From Streptomyces dioscori (GTDB lineage: Bacteria > Actinomycetota > Actinomycetes > Streptomycetales > Streptomycetaceae): DNA of 64,000 bases. The DNA lies in contig NZ_KZ679046.1 in the NCBI RefSeq assembly GCF_003024195.1, positions 62,001-126,000 on the forward strand, in the 5' to 3' direction. The position numbers and the translations under genes were made by a program. Below, in pieces: positions 42,556 through 50,614 of this stretch (its first letter is position 1; each line of letters begins with the position of its first letter). A model generated the notes under the pieces. That model had not been told where the DNA came from. It saw only the letters and a list, made by a program, of their open reading frames with translations, and ran no database searches.

Positions 42556-45048
42556 ATGTCCGACCCTGTCTCCCGGCGGCCCGTGTCCCGGCCGTCCATG
42601 TCCCGGCGGTCCGTCCTGCGCCTGCTGGGCGGCGCGACCGCCGTGGCCCTCGCCGCGACCACCGGCGCTCCCGCGTCCGCCCGGGCAGCCGTACGGGAAC
42701 CGGCCGCGGGCCCCCGCGTCGAGGGCCTGCTCGCCCGGCTCACCCTGGACGAGAAGATCTCCCTGCTGCACGGCGCCACCGATCCGAAGGCCCTGGGCCA
42801 GGCCGGTTACGTCCCCGGTGTGGCACGGCTCGGCATCCCGCCCCTGCGCCTCGCCGACGGACCCGCCGGAGTCCGCGTCAAACAGCGCGCCACCGCCCTG
42901 CCCGCGCCCGTCCTGCTCGCCTCCGCCTTCGACCCCGATCTCGCCCGCCGCTACGGCCGGGTCATCGGCCACGAGGGCCGCGCGCTCGGCCAGGACGTGC
43001 TGCTCTCCCCGATGGTCAACCTCGTCCGCACCCCGTACGCGGGCCGCAACTTCGAGACCTTCAGCGAGGACCCGCTGCTCTCCGCCGACCTCGTCGCCGA
43101 GGAGATCAAGGGCATCCAGGGCGAGGGGCTCATCGCGACCGTCAAGCACTACGCGATGAACAACCAGGAGAAGGACCGCGAGACCGTCGACGTCCGGGTC
43201 GACGAGCAGACCCTCAACGAGGTCGAACTACGCGGCTTCGAGGCCGCCGTCGGCGCCGGCGCCCGCGCCGCCATGGGCGCCTACAACAAGGTCAACGGCG
43301 TCTACGCCTGCGAGAACAAGGAACTCCTCACCGGGATCCTGCGCGACCGCTGGGGCTTCGAGGGCTGGGTGATGACCGACTGGTACGCCGCCCACAGCAC
43401 CGTCGCCTCGCTCACCGCGGGCCTCGACATGGAGATGCCGAACAGCAGGTACTTCGGAGCCGCCCTCAAGAAGGCGGTCCAGGACGGCGGCGTCTCCGAG
43501 GAGTACGTCGACCGGTCCGTACGCCGCATCCTCACCGCGATGGACGACTTCGGCCTCCTCGACGGCAGCGCCCCGCCCCGCCCGCGCCGGGACCCCGCGG
43601 CGGGTGCGGCCGTCGCCCTGGAGGTCGCCAAGGCGGGCGCCACCCTCCTGCACAACAAGAACTCGGCCCTGCCCCTCACCGGCGAGGCCGCCCGCAGCGT
43701 CGCCGTCATCGGCCCCACCGGCTCCCTCCCGTTCGTCAGCGGCGGCGGCAGCGCCCACGTCGTCCCCGACCACGCCGACAGCCCCCTGGAGGCCATCAGG
43801 TCCCGCGCGGGCAAGGGCGCCCAGGTCTCGTACGCACTCGGCGAGGACCTGTACGGCAAACCCCTCCCGAAGAAGGCCCTCTCGGCGGGCGTCACCCCGG
43901 AGGCCCAGCACATCGCCGCCGGGAAGACGTGGACGTACGACGGCACACTCACCGTCGAGGACGCCGACGAGTGGACCTTCGTCATCCACTACTCCGGTAC
44001 GCGGCCCAAGGTGCTCCTCGACGGAACTGAACTCTTCCCGGTGGTGGCCGGGCTCGCCGAGCAGTTCGCCGGCGGCCTGGTGTCGGCCGCACCCGACGGC
44101 CTGGCGGTACGGCGCAAGACACTCGACCTCACTCCTGGCCGGCACCGGGTCGAGATCACCGCGAAGGGCGGGGACGCGGGGCAGACGTTCCGGCTGCGGC
44201 GCGTCACCGGCGCGACCCGCGGCCAGGACGTCGCCGAGGCCGTGCGGGCCGCCTCCGCCGCGCACAGCGTCGTCCTCTTCGCGTACGAGGACGCCACCGA
44301 GAACCAGGACCGCACGACGCTCGCGCTCCCGGGCCACCAGCCGCACCTGATCGAGGCGGTGACCGCGGCCAACCCGCGCACCACCGTCGTCCTCAACACC
44401 TCCTCCTCGACCGCGATGCCCTGGCTGGAGCGCACCGCCGCCGTGCTGCAGATGTACTACCCCGGCCAGGAGGGCGCGGCGGCCACCGCGGCCGTCCTGT
44501 TCGGCGACTGCGACCCCGGCGGACGGCTCACGCAGTCCTTCCCGGCCGACGACGAGAGCCACCCGGTGGCCGGTGAACCGCGCCGCTACCCGGGCGTGAG
44601 CGGCGTCGAGGAGTACTCCGAGGGCATCCACGCCGGATACCGCTGGTACGACGCCAAGGGCGTACGGCCGCTGTTCCCGTTCGGGCACGGACTCTCGTAC
44701 ACCTCCTTCGCATACGAGGACCTGGCGGCGGAGCGGACCAGGGACGGGCTGGACGTCTCCTTCACCGTGCGCAACACCGGGCGGCGGGACGGCGTCGACA
44801 TCCCGCAGGTCTACGTGGGCCCCTCGCCCGACCTGCGCGTCGAGCGCGCCGTACGCGTGCTGAGCGGCTACCGGCGGCTCACGCTGCGGGCGGGGGAGTC
44901 ACGCAGGATCACCGTGCGCGTCGACACACGCACGCTGTCCTCCTGGGACCCGGCCCGGCCCGGCTGGGTGCTCGGCACCGGGCGGCGGACGGTATGGCTC
45001 GGGGCCTCGGCGCGGGACCTGCGGCTCCGTACGACGGTGGCCGTGTGA
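42556..45048 (+). CDS. Tat-exported GH3 beta-glucosidase with PA14 insertion
   Basis: An 830-residue secreted glycoside hydrolase. Tat signal: SRRSVLRLLGGATAVALAATTGAPASARA (residues 16-44, twin Arg). The GH3 N-domain has PLRLADGPAGVRVKQ, KHYAMNNQEKDRETVDV and the nucleophile Asp275 in GWVMTDWYAAHST. After the alpha/beta domain comes a PA14-like insertion (about 455-570) beginning AAGKTWTYDGTLTVEDADEWTF, then VVLNTSSSTAMPWLERTAAVLQMYYPGQEGAAATAAVLFGD and an Fn3-like C-domain. It splits beta-glucosides outside the cell. ATG 42556 with GAGGAG upstream. An AT-richer patch near 42410-42470 probably holds the promoter, but I cannot assign exact boxes. Confidence 0.95.
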   Translation: MSDPVSRRPVSRPSMSRRSVLRLLGGATAVALAATTGAPASARAAVREPAAGPRVEGLLARLTLDEKISLLHGATDPKALGQAGYVPGVARLGIPPLRLADGPAGVRVKQRATALPAPVLLASAFDPDLARRYGRVIGHEGRALGQDVLLSPMVNLVRTPYAGRNFETFSEDPLLSADLVAEEIKGIQGEGLIATVKHYAMNNQEKDRETVDVRVDEQTLNEVELRGFEAAVGAGARAAMGAYNKVNGVYACENKELLTGILRDRWGFEGWVMTDWYAAHSTVASLTAGLDMEMPNSRYFGAALKKAVQDGGVSEEYVDRSVRRILTAMDDFGLLDGSAPPRPRRDPAAGAAVALEVAKAGATLLHNKNSALPLTGEAARSVAVIGPTGSLPFVSGGGSAHVVPDHADSPLEAIRSRAGKGAQVSYALGEDLYGKPLPKKALSAGVTPEAQHIAAGKTWTYDGTLTVEDADEWTFVIHYSGTRPKVLLDGTELFPVVAGLAEQFAGGLVSAAPDGLAVRRKTLDLTPGRHRVEITAKGGDAGQTFRLRRVTGATRGQDVAEAVRAASAAHSVVLFAYEDATENQDRTTLALPGHQPHLIEAVTAANPRTTVVLNTSSSTAMPWLERTAAVLQMYYPGQEGAAATAAVLFGDCDPGGRLTQSFPADDESHPVAGEPRRYPGVSGVEEYSEGIHAGYRWYDAKGVRPLFPFGHGLSYTSFAYEDLAAERTRDGLDVSFTVRNTGRRDGVDIPQVYVGPSPDLRVERAVRVLSGYRRLTLRAGESRRITVRVDTRTLSSWDPARPGWVLGTGRRTVWLGASARDLRLRTTVAV

Positions 45049-45161
45049 GGGATCGCCGGGCCGTCGGGCCGGGGGCGTGAACCGGTAGGCTTCCCGGCGT
45101 GCGCGCGACCGAGCGCACGCCGGGCCCGGCCCGGACCGCGTTGCAAGGGGAGGAACCGGCG

Positions 45162-45812
45162 TTGCACGTCCAGGAATGGCTAGAGACCGTGCCTGCGGTC
45201 AGCATCTACGCGCTGGTGGGCCTGGTCATCGGCCTGGAGAGCCTGGGCATCCCGCTGCCGGGCGAGATCATCCTCGTCTCCTCGGCTCTGCTCGCCTCCC
45301 AGCACGGTGACATCAACCCCTTCATCCTCGGCGCCTGCGCGACCGCCGGCGCGATCATCGGTGACTCCATCGGCTACGCCATCGGCCGCAAGGGCGGACG
45401 TCCGCTGCTGGCCTGGCTCGGCGCGAAGTTCCCCAAGCACTTCGGCGAAGGCCATATCGCCACCGCCGAGCGGTCCTTCGAGAAGTGGGGCATGTGGGCC
45501 GTCTTCTTCGGCCGCTTCATCGCCCTGCTGCGCATCTTCGCGGGGCCGCTCGCGGGCGTACTGCGCATGCCGTACTGGAAGTTCCTGACCGCCAACGTCC
45601 TCGGCGGCATCATCTGGGCGGGCGGCACGACCGCGGTCATCTACTACGTGGGCGTGGTGGCCGAGTCCTGGCTCAAGCGCTTCTCCTGGCTGGGCCTGGT
45701 CCTGGCCGTCCTGATCGGCGCGGCGTCCATGCTGATCATGAAGCGCAAGGCCAAGAAGATGACAGCGCAGCCCGACACGGCTCCGGCGGAGCCGGTCCCG
45801 GCGACCGACTAG
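45162..45812 (+). CDS. DedA family membrane protein
   Basis: A 216-residue DedA/SNARE-associated membrane protein, probably a lipid scramblase or proton-coupled transporter. SIYALVGLVIGLESLGIPLPGEIILVSSALLA gives the first half with its conserved PGE; GACATAGAIIGDSIGYAIGRKGGRPLL and WAVFFGRFIALLRIFAGPLAGVLRMPYWKFLTANVLGGIIWAGGT follow. The start is TTG 45162, because AGGGGAGG lies 8 nt upstream. A GTG at 45099, 7 nt after TAGGCT (45086-45091), would be a leaderless alternative with 21 extra residues. It converges on the carbonic-anhydrase gene across an inverted repeat. Confidence 0.9.
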   Translation: MHVQEWLETVPAVSIYALVGLVIGLESLGIPLPGEIILVSSALLASQHGDINPFILGACATAGAIIGDSIGYAIGRKGGRPLLAWLGAKFPKHFGEGHIATAERSFEKWGMWAVFFGRFIALLRIFAGPLAGVLRMPYWKFLTANVLGGIIWAGGTTAVIYYVGVVAESWLKRFSWLGLVLAVLIGAASMLIMKRKAKKMTAQPDTAPAEPVPATD

Positions 45813-45820
45813 CCCCCGCA

Positions 45821-45938
45821 AGGGGCGCGGGGAACTGCGCGCCCAGCCACGACGAATCCGCACTCGGCGTACGACCCCAGGGCTCCGGCTGTCCTCTGCG
45901 GGCCGGTGGGGGTGGGCCGCGCAGTTCCCCGCGCCCCT
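45821..45938. repeat. Inverted pair of the 20-bp dispersed element
   Basis: Reverse copy AGGGGCGCGGGGAACTGCGC (45821-45840) and forward copy (45919-45938) are perfect complements, separated by 78 bp. They lie between the dedA stop (45812) and the stop of the convergent gene (45946), so they probably act as a bidirectional terminator. Confidence 0.88.
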
Positions 45939-45945
45939 GAAGGGG

Positions 45946-46476
45946 CTACCCCTCGTGGGCGTCCCGGTGGGCCTTCGCCAGCTCCACGTAGAACACGCCG
46001 TTCAGGGAAACCCCCTCCCGCTCCTCCGCGCTCAGCTCCCGCTTCACCTTGGCGGGAACACCGGCGACCAGGGACCCGGGCGGCACCCGCATCCCCTGCG
46101 GCACCAACGCCTGCGCCGCGACGAGCGACCCCGCCCCGATCACCGCCCCGTTCAGGATCGTCGCCCCCATCCCCACCAGACAGTCGTCCTCGACAACAGC
46201 CCCGTGCACCACGGCGTTGTGCCCGATGGACACCCGTTCCCCGATGCTGATCGGAAAACCGGGGTCGACATGGAGCGTGCAGTTGTCCTGGACGTTGCTG
46301 TCGGCCCCGATCACGATCGGACCGCAGTCCGCCCGCAGCACCGCGCCGTACCAGACACTCGCGCCCGGCCCCAGGTCCACGTCCCCGATGACCACGGACG
46401 TGGGTGCCACGAACGCCTCCGGGTCCAGCCGCGGATCCTTGCCGCCGATCCCCATGACCAGCGCCTCGTGCGTCAT
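45946..46476 (-). CDS. Gamma-carbonic anhydrase family protein
   Basis: A 176-residue left-handed beta-helix protein that should interconvert CO2 and bicarbonate as a trimer. Hexapeptide repeats run from residue 25 on: SVVIGDVDLGPGASVWYGAVLRADCGPIVIGADSNVQDNCTLHVDPG, then ISIGERVSIGHNAVVHGAVVEDDCLVGMGATILNGAVIG. The three zinc-ligand His (HVDPG, GHNAVVH) are present, as is the usual C-terminal helix NGVFYVELAKAHRDAHEG. ATG 46476 with GAGGAG upstream. Some family members instead act as acyltransferases, so the activity is probable but not certain. Confidence 0.92.
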   Translation of the reverse strand: MTHEALVMGIGGKDPRLDPEAFVAPTSVVIGDVDLGPGASVWYGAVLRADCGPIVIGADSNVQDNCTLHVDPGFPISIGERVSIGHNAVVHGAVVEDDCLVGMGATILNGAVIGAGSLVAAQALVPQGMRVPPGSLVAGVPAKVKRELSAEEREGVSLNGVFYVELAKAHRDAHEG

Positions 46477-46632
46477 CACTGTCTCCTCGTCGTCGGTACA
46501 CCGGCACGGTAGGCGATCGGCCGCAGGCCCACCCCCGCGGGTCCGTGTCACCCGTCCCGGGCGAGGCGCGGCGGCCCGGCGGGGAAGAGGGTGACGTGCC
46601 GACAGGTTTCCGGGGGCCGGGAGGGCACGGTC

Positions 46633-48909
46633 ATGGTGTTCACGAGGCTCGCCCGGACCGTGCCGGGCCGCATCGCGGGCCCCGTCGGCCGGCAGCTCGT
46701 CAGCGTGAGCATCCTGGACATGGCGACCCGTCTCGCGGCGCAGGCGTTCCTCGCCGCGCTGCCGATGCTCTTCGCCGTCGCGTCCTTCACCCCGCCCGCG
46801 GTCCGCCGGGAGCTGGTGGGCACCCTGCGCACCCAACTGGGCACCGAGGGGCCGGTCCTGACCCAGGTCGACGAGGTCTACCGGGGCGCCGCCGACTCGA
46901 TGGAGGCCTGGGGCGCGGTCGGGGTACTGGTGGCGCTCCTGTCCGCGACCGCCTTCAGCCGGGCACTGCAACGCCTGTGCGAACGCTCCTGGCATCTGCC
47001 GCGCGCCGGGCTGCGGACCGTGGTGTGGCGGTGGGGCGTGTGGCTCCTCGTCTGGGTCACCGTGCTGGTGTCCCAGGGGACGCTGCGTGACGGGTTCGGC
47101 GCCGGGGCCGCCCTGGGGTTCCCCCTGCAGCTGATCGCCGCGGTCCTCATGTGGTGGTGGACGCAGCATCTGATGCTCGCCGGGCGGGTGGCGTGGCTGC
47201 CACTGCTGCCGGGCGCCCTGCTCACCGGCATCGGGGTGGTCCTGTACTCCGCCGTGTCCGGGCTCTGGCTGCCGCGTTCACTGGAGCTGAGCGTCGAGCG
47301 GTACGGGCCGCTCGGCTCCGTCTTCACGGTGCTGTCGTGGCTCATCTTCTTCTTCGCGATCGTCGCCGGTGGGATCGCGATCGGGTACGTACTCGCCCAC
47401 GACCCCCTCCTCAGCCCCTGGCTGGGCCTGACCGGACGAGGAGAGGGCCGAACTCGGGGCGGATCCCCTGCCAGGGGTGATGCGCCCCTCCGGTCCACGA
47501 ACGATCGTCACGCCATGGAACCCACTACGCGGGGGCAGCGGTGGTCGGCGCGCGGAGCGCTGGCGGCGGCCACGGCGGCGGTACTGGTGCTGGGCGTGTT
47601 CGCGGGACTGCGGACCATCGCCCTGCTGGGTGTGGGGCTGGCCGGTCTGGCGGTCACGGCGGCGGCCCTGTGGTGGGTGCTCACACGGCGGAGCGTCTGG
47701 CGGCTGCTCGCCGCCGTGCTGGCCGTCGCCGCACCCGTATGGATCGTCGTCGCGTACACCCGGGCCGAGCTGGCGTGGGTCGTCGTCGTGGCCGGGGCGC
47801 TGTTCATGGTCGCGGTCGGCGCGGGCCGCCGAGCCCTGGTCCGCACGGACGGGTCCGCCCGGACGCCGGAGCACCCCGCCCCACGGGTGCGGCACCCCGT
47901 CCTGATCATGAATCCGCGCTCGGGCGGCGGCAAGGTGGCACGGTTCGGGCTGCGGGAGAAGGCGGAGGCACTGGGCGCGCAGGTCCTCCTCCTGGAGGGG
48001 CCGGGCGAGACCGACGTGGCCGAACTGGCGCGCAAGGCCGCCACCGAGGGCGCCGATCTGCTCGGCGTCGCGGGCGGGGACGGCACCCAGGCGCTGGTGG
48101 CCGACGTCGCCGCCTCGCTCGGCCTCCCCTTCCTCGTGGTGCCGGCCGGCACCCGTAACCACTTCGCCCTCGACCTGGGGCTCGACCGCGAGGATCCGGC
48201 GAAGGCGCTCGACGCCCTGACCGACGGGGTGCTGCTCCGCGTCGACCTCGGCCGCGCGGCCGGCCATCCCTTCGTCAACAACGTGTCGTTCGGGGCGTAC
48301 GCCGAGGTGGTGCAGAGCCCGGCCTACCGCGACGGCAAGACCCGTACGACCCTGGAACTCCTCCCCGACCTGCTCGTGGGCCATCGCGGCGCACGGCTCG
48401 CCGCCCGGGCTGGCGAGGCGGACTTCGAGGCACCGCAGGCGCTGCTGGTCAGCAACAACCCCTACGGCACGGGCGACATCGCCGGGCTCGGCCGCCGGCC
48501 CCGGCTGGACGGCGGCGAGTTGGGGGTCGTCGGGGTCGACGTGGCCAGCGCCACCCAGGCCGCCGGACTCCTGCGCGGACGCCGTGCCACCGGTCTGACC
48601 CGGGTCACCGCGCGGGAGGTGGTCGTCGACGCCGACCGGGAGCGGATCCCGGTCGGCGTCGACGGCGAGGCGGTGAGCCTGCCCGTTCCCGTGCGCTGCG
48701 AGGCTCGGCCGGGTGCGCTGCGCGTGCTGGTGCCGCGCGAGCGTCCGGGGATGCGCGCACCGCTGCCGCGGCTCGACTGGCCCCGGATCGCCCGGCTGGC
48801 CCTGCCGTCGGCGCGCGGCCACGCCCACCCGGAGGCGCCCCACCCGGAGGCGGCCCACCCGGAGGCGGCGCATCCGGAGACGGCCCGGCCGACGGAACCC
48901 GGCGGATGA
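46633..48909 (+). CDS. YihY/BrkB membrane protein fused to diacylglycerol-kinase-like protein
   Basis: A 758-residue fusion. Residues 1-285 are a YihY/BrkB-type membrane protein (MATRLAAQAFLAALPMLFAVASF and VLSWLIFFFAIVAGGIAIGYVLAHDP). A Gly/Arg linker joins it to residues 295-758, which carry four more helices, then the lipid-kinase domain: VRHPVLIMNPRSGGGKVARFG, LLGVAGGDGTQALVADVAASLGLPFLVVPAGTRNHFALDLG with the GGDGT motif, and SNNPYGTGDIAG. The ATG at 47515 would be the natural start of a separate kinase gene, but no stop interrupts the frame (47419-47517 checked codon by codon). A Gly-Arg-rich junction and TGA in another frame hint at a frameshift or recent fusion. The tail has HPEAAHPEAAHPET repeats. 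Confidence 0.8.
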   Translation: MVFTRLARTVPGRIAGPVGRQLVSVSILDMATRLAAQAFLAALPMLFAVASFTPPAVRRELVGTLRTQLGTEGPVLTQVDEVYRGAADSMEAWGAVGVLVALLSATAFSRALQRLCERSWHLPRAGLRTVVWRWGVWLLVWVTVLVSQGTLRDGFGAGAALGFPLQLIAAVLMWWWTQHLMLAGRVAWLPLLPGALLTGIGVVLYSAVSGLWLPRSLELSVERYGPLGSVFTVLSWLIFFFAIVAGGIAIGYVLAHDPLLSPWLGLTGRGEGRTRGGSPARGDAPLRSTNDRHAMEPTTRGQRWSARGALAAATAAVLVLGVFAGLRTIALLGVGLAGLAVTAAALWWVLTRRSVWRLLAAVLAVAAPVWIVVAYTRAELAWVVVVAGALFMVAVGAGRRALVRTDGSARTPEHPAPRVRHPVLIMNPRSGGGKVARFGLREKAEALGAQVLLLEGPGETDVAELARKAATEGADLLGVAGGDGTQALVADVAASLGLPFLVVPAGTRNHFALDLGLDREDPAKALDALTDGVLLRVDLGRAAGHPFVNNVSFGAYAEVVQSPAYRDGKTRTTLELLPDLLVGHRGARLAARAGEADFEAPQALLVSNNPYGTGDIAGLGRRPRLDGGELGVVGVDVASATQAAGLLRGRRATGLTRVTAREVVVDADRERIPVGVDGEAVSLPVPVRCEARPGALRVLVPRERPGMRAPLPRLDWPRIARLALPSARGHAHPEAPHPEAAHPEAAHPETARPTEPGG

Positions 48910-48992
48910 GCCGGATGAGCCGGATGTCGGACGAGCCGGACGAGTCGGAAGCCGGACGTCGGACGAGCCGGGTCGGCCGGATGCACCCCGTG

Positions 48993-49454
48993 CTACATCG
49001 GCGCCCCGTAGACCTTGTGGGCCTGTGCGTGGCCGTAGCTGGCCAGGGACCAGATGATCAGCACGTCGAACGCGATGATCACGATCGACCAGAGCGGGTA
49101 GTACGGCGTGAAGAAGAAGTTCTCCATCGCGCTCAGCGCGGCGACCGTGATACCCACGACGCGCGCCCACGTCTTGCCCTTGAACACGCTGAACGCGGCG
49201 GCCACGATGACGATCCCGGAGATCAGATGGACCCAGCCCCACACATTGATGTTGAGGTCGTACGGGTAGTCGTTCGCCCGGGTGTAGAAGTTGTCCTCCA
49301 TCAACGCGCCCATGCCGACGAAGACCTGGTACGCGCCCACGATGGCCATCATGCAGACGGCGAAGACGACCCCGCCGACCATCAGGGGCTTGATCCGGGG
49401 TTCCTGCGGGGGCGAACCCTGCCGGGTCTGCCCTGCCGAGGTCTGCTCAGCCAT
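48993..49454 (-). CDS. Four-helix membrane protein (DUF7144-like)
   Basis: A 153-residue integral membrane protein with a 25-residue Gln/Pro-rich cytoplasmic start and four transmembrane helices: MVGGVVFAVCMMAIVGAYQVFVG, VWGWVHLISGIVIVAAAFSVF, VVGITVAALSAMENFFF and LWSIVIIAFDVLIIWSLASY. The pattern with ALMEDNFYTRANDYPYDLNINVWGWVHL between helices 1 and 2 is that of a small family common in streptomycetes (DUF7144 as I recall). The function is unknown. ATG 49454 with a strong AAGGAGG. Confidence 0.82.
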   Translation of the reverse strand: MAEQTSAGQTRQGSPPQEPRIKPLMVGGVVFAVCMMAIVGAYQVFVGMGALMEDNFYTRANDYPYDLNINVWGWVHLISGIVIVAAAFSVFKGKTWARVVGITVAALSAMENFFFTPYYPLWSIVIIAFDVLIIWSLASYGHAQAHKVYGAPM

Positions 49455-49654
49455 GTCGGGTACCTCCTTGTCGGGAGCAGGAGCATCCCGCTGCTTCAGG
49501 GGGCTGAGCTTCACCCGCTGTGGATGAGTGTCGGAGCCGGGCGCGGACCGGTCCGGACGGCCCGCCGCCGTCACCCCCGCTGTGTGATGTGCCCTCCGCA
49601 CGGCCTGTGAGAATGGTGACGTGACCCGGCCCCGGGCAGCGGAGGTGACGCGGC

Positions 49655-49951
49655 ATGGGAACGGCGGAGGAACGCCCTGGACCCGAGCGGGGCGAGGCGC
49701 GGCCCGTGGGCGGGGACTTCGAGATCCGGATCAAGGGCAGGGTCTCCCAGGCCTTCCGTTCCGCCTTCGCCGAGTTGACGGTCACGGTCAGTCCGCCGGA
49801 GACCGTCCTGCACGGCGCCCGGCTCGACCAAGCGGCCCTGTACGGGATCCTGGACCGCATCCAGGCCCTCGGACTGGAGCTGGTGGAAGTGCGCCGATTG
49901 CCCGAGGGGCGCGGTCCCGATACGGATCCGGCGTACCCCAACTCGCCGTAG
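49655..49951 (+). CDS. Small hypothetical protein
   Basis: A 98-residue protein of unknown function. After an acidic/Pro start comes FEIRIKGRVSQAFRSAFAELTVTVSPPETVLHGARLDQAALYGILDRIQALGLELVEVRRLPEGRG, which looks like a compact two-layer alpha/beta fold: strand, helix, strand, then a helix and a last strand. There is no signal or membrane segment. I have seen this type next to DUF7144-like genes in streptomycetes but know no function. ATG 49655 follows GAGGTGACGCGGC; the Shine-Dalgarno sequence is reasonable. Confidence 0.7.
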   Translation: MGTAEERPGPERGEARPVGGDFEIRIKGRVSQAFRSAFAELTVTVSPPETVLHGARLDQAALYGILDRIQALGLELVEVRRLPEGRGPDTDPAYPNSP

Positions 49952-50062
49952 ACGCCGTCCGGCATCGGGGTGAAATGGCCCTAAGTCCTCTTTCCGTTCC
50001 AAGATCCAGCTCGCACGGTTGCTGTGTACCGCCCCCCGCTCTCTGTCGAGGAGGTGAGTCAC

Positions 50063-50575
50063 ATGCCTACCGTCCTGAAGGCCGAGCGGAGAGGAAGGCA
50101 AGCGGACTCCGACCGGCCGGATTTCGAGCGGATCTCCGTGCTGCGGGGGCAGTTACGGGCTATGGACCGGGCCGCCGAGGACGCGGACACCGTGGTGGCG
50201 GCCTGTCTGGTGTGGGTCGCCGACGCACTCATGGACATCGCCGCCGAGTCGGGCGACCCGCGCAGTACCGACCTGCTGCTGGACGAGGCGTCGGCCGCGC
50301 TGGCCGCCGTACCCTCCGGCGACGGCGACGGCGACGGCGGCGGCGACGAAGACGGTGGACGCCCGGACCCCGCGACACCGGCCTGCCTCCTGACGGAACG
50401 CGAACACGCGGTGCTCGTCAGGCTCCAGGAGGACGTGCCGCTGCGGCAGATCGGCTCGGAACTCTTCATCTCGCACAACACGGTGAAGAGCCATGTGCGG
50501 GCCGTCTACCGCAAACTCAGGGTGTCGTCGCGTACGGGCGCGGTCGCCCGCGCGAGGCAACTGGGCCTTCTCTGA
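50063..50575 (+). CDS. LuxR family response-type regulator
   Basis: A 170-residue DNA-binding protein. An N-terminal helical region (residues 17-95) with an Ala-rich core is followed by an Asp/Gly-rich linker (GDGDGDGGGDEDGG), then a LuxR helix-turn-helix from about 110: LLTEREHAVLVRLQEDVPLRQIGSELFISHNTVKSHVRAVYRKLRVSSRTGAVARARQLGLL. There is no receiver domain. ATG 50063 is selected because AGGAGG lies 8 nt before it. It lies next to and converges with the large LuxR-type ATPase at 50615, whose C-terminal helix-turn-helix is similar, suggesting a related pair of regulators. Confidence 0.87.
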   Translation: MPTVLKAERRGRQADSDRPDFERISVLRGQLRAMDRAAEDADTVVAACLVWVADALMDIAAESGDPRSTDLLLDEASAALAAVPSGDGDGDGGGDEDGGRPDPATPACLLTEREHAVLVRLQEDVPLRQIGSELFISHNTVKSHVRAVYRKLRVSSRTGAVARARQLGLL

Positions 50576-50614
50576 GGGGCCGTGCACGGTGCGTCGCGGC
50601 CGTTAGGGTCCGCG

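Noticed and set aside
46591..46632. Upstream start for the BrkB fusion (MTCRQVSGG...)
   Set aside because: The ATG at 46633 has GGAGGG at a good distance, and the extra 14 residues do not look like family sequence.
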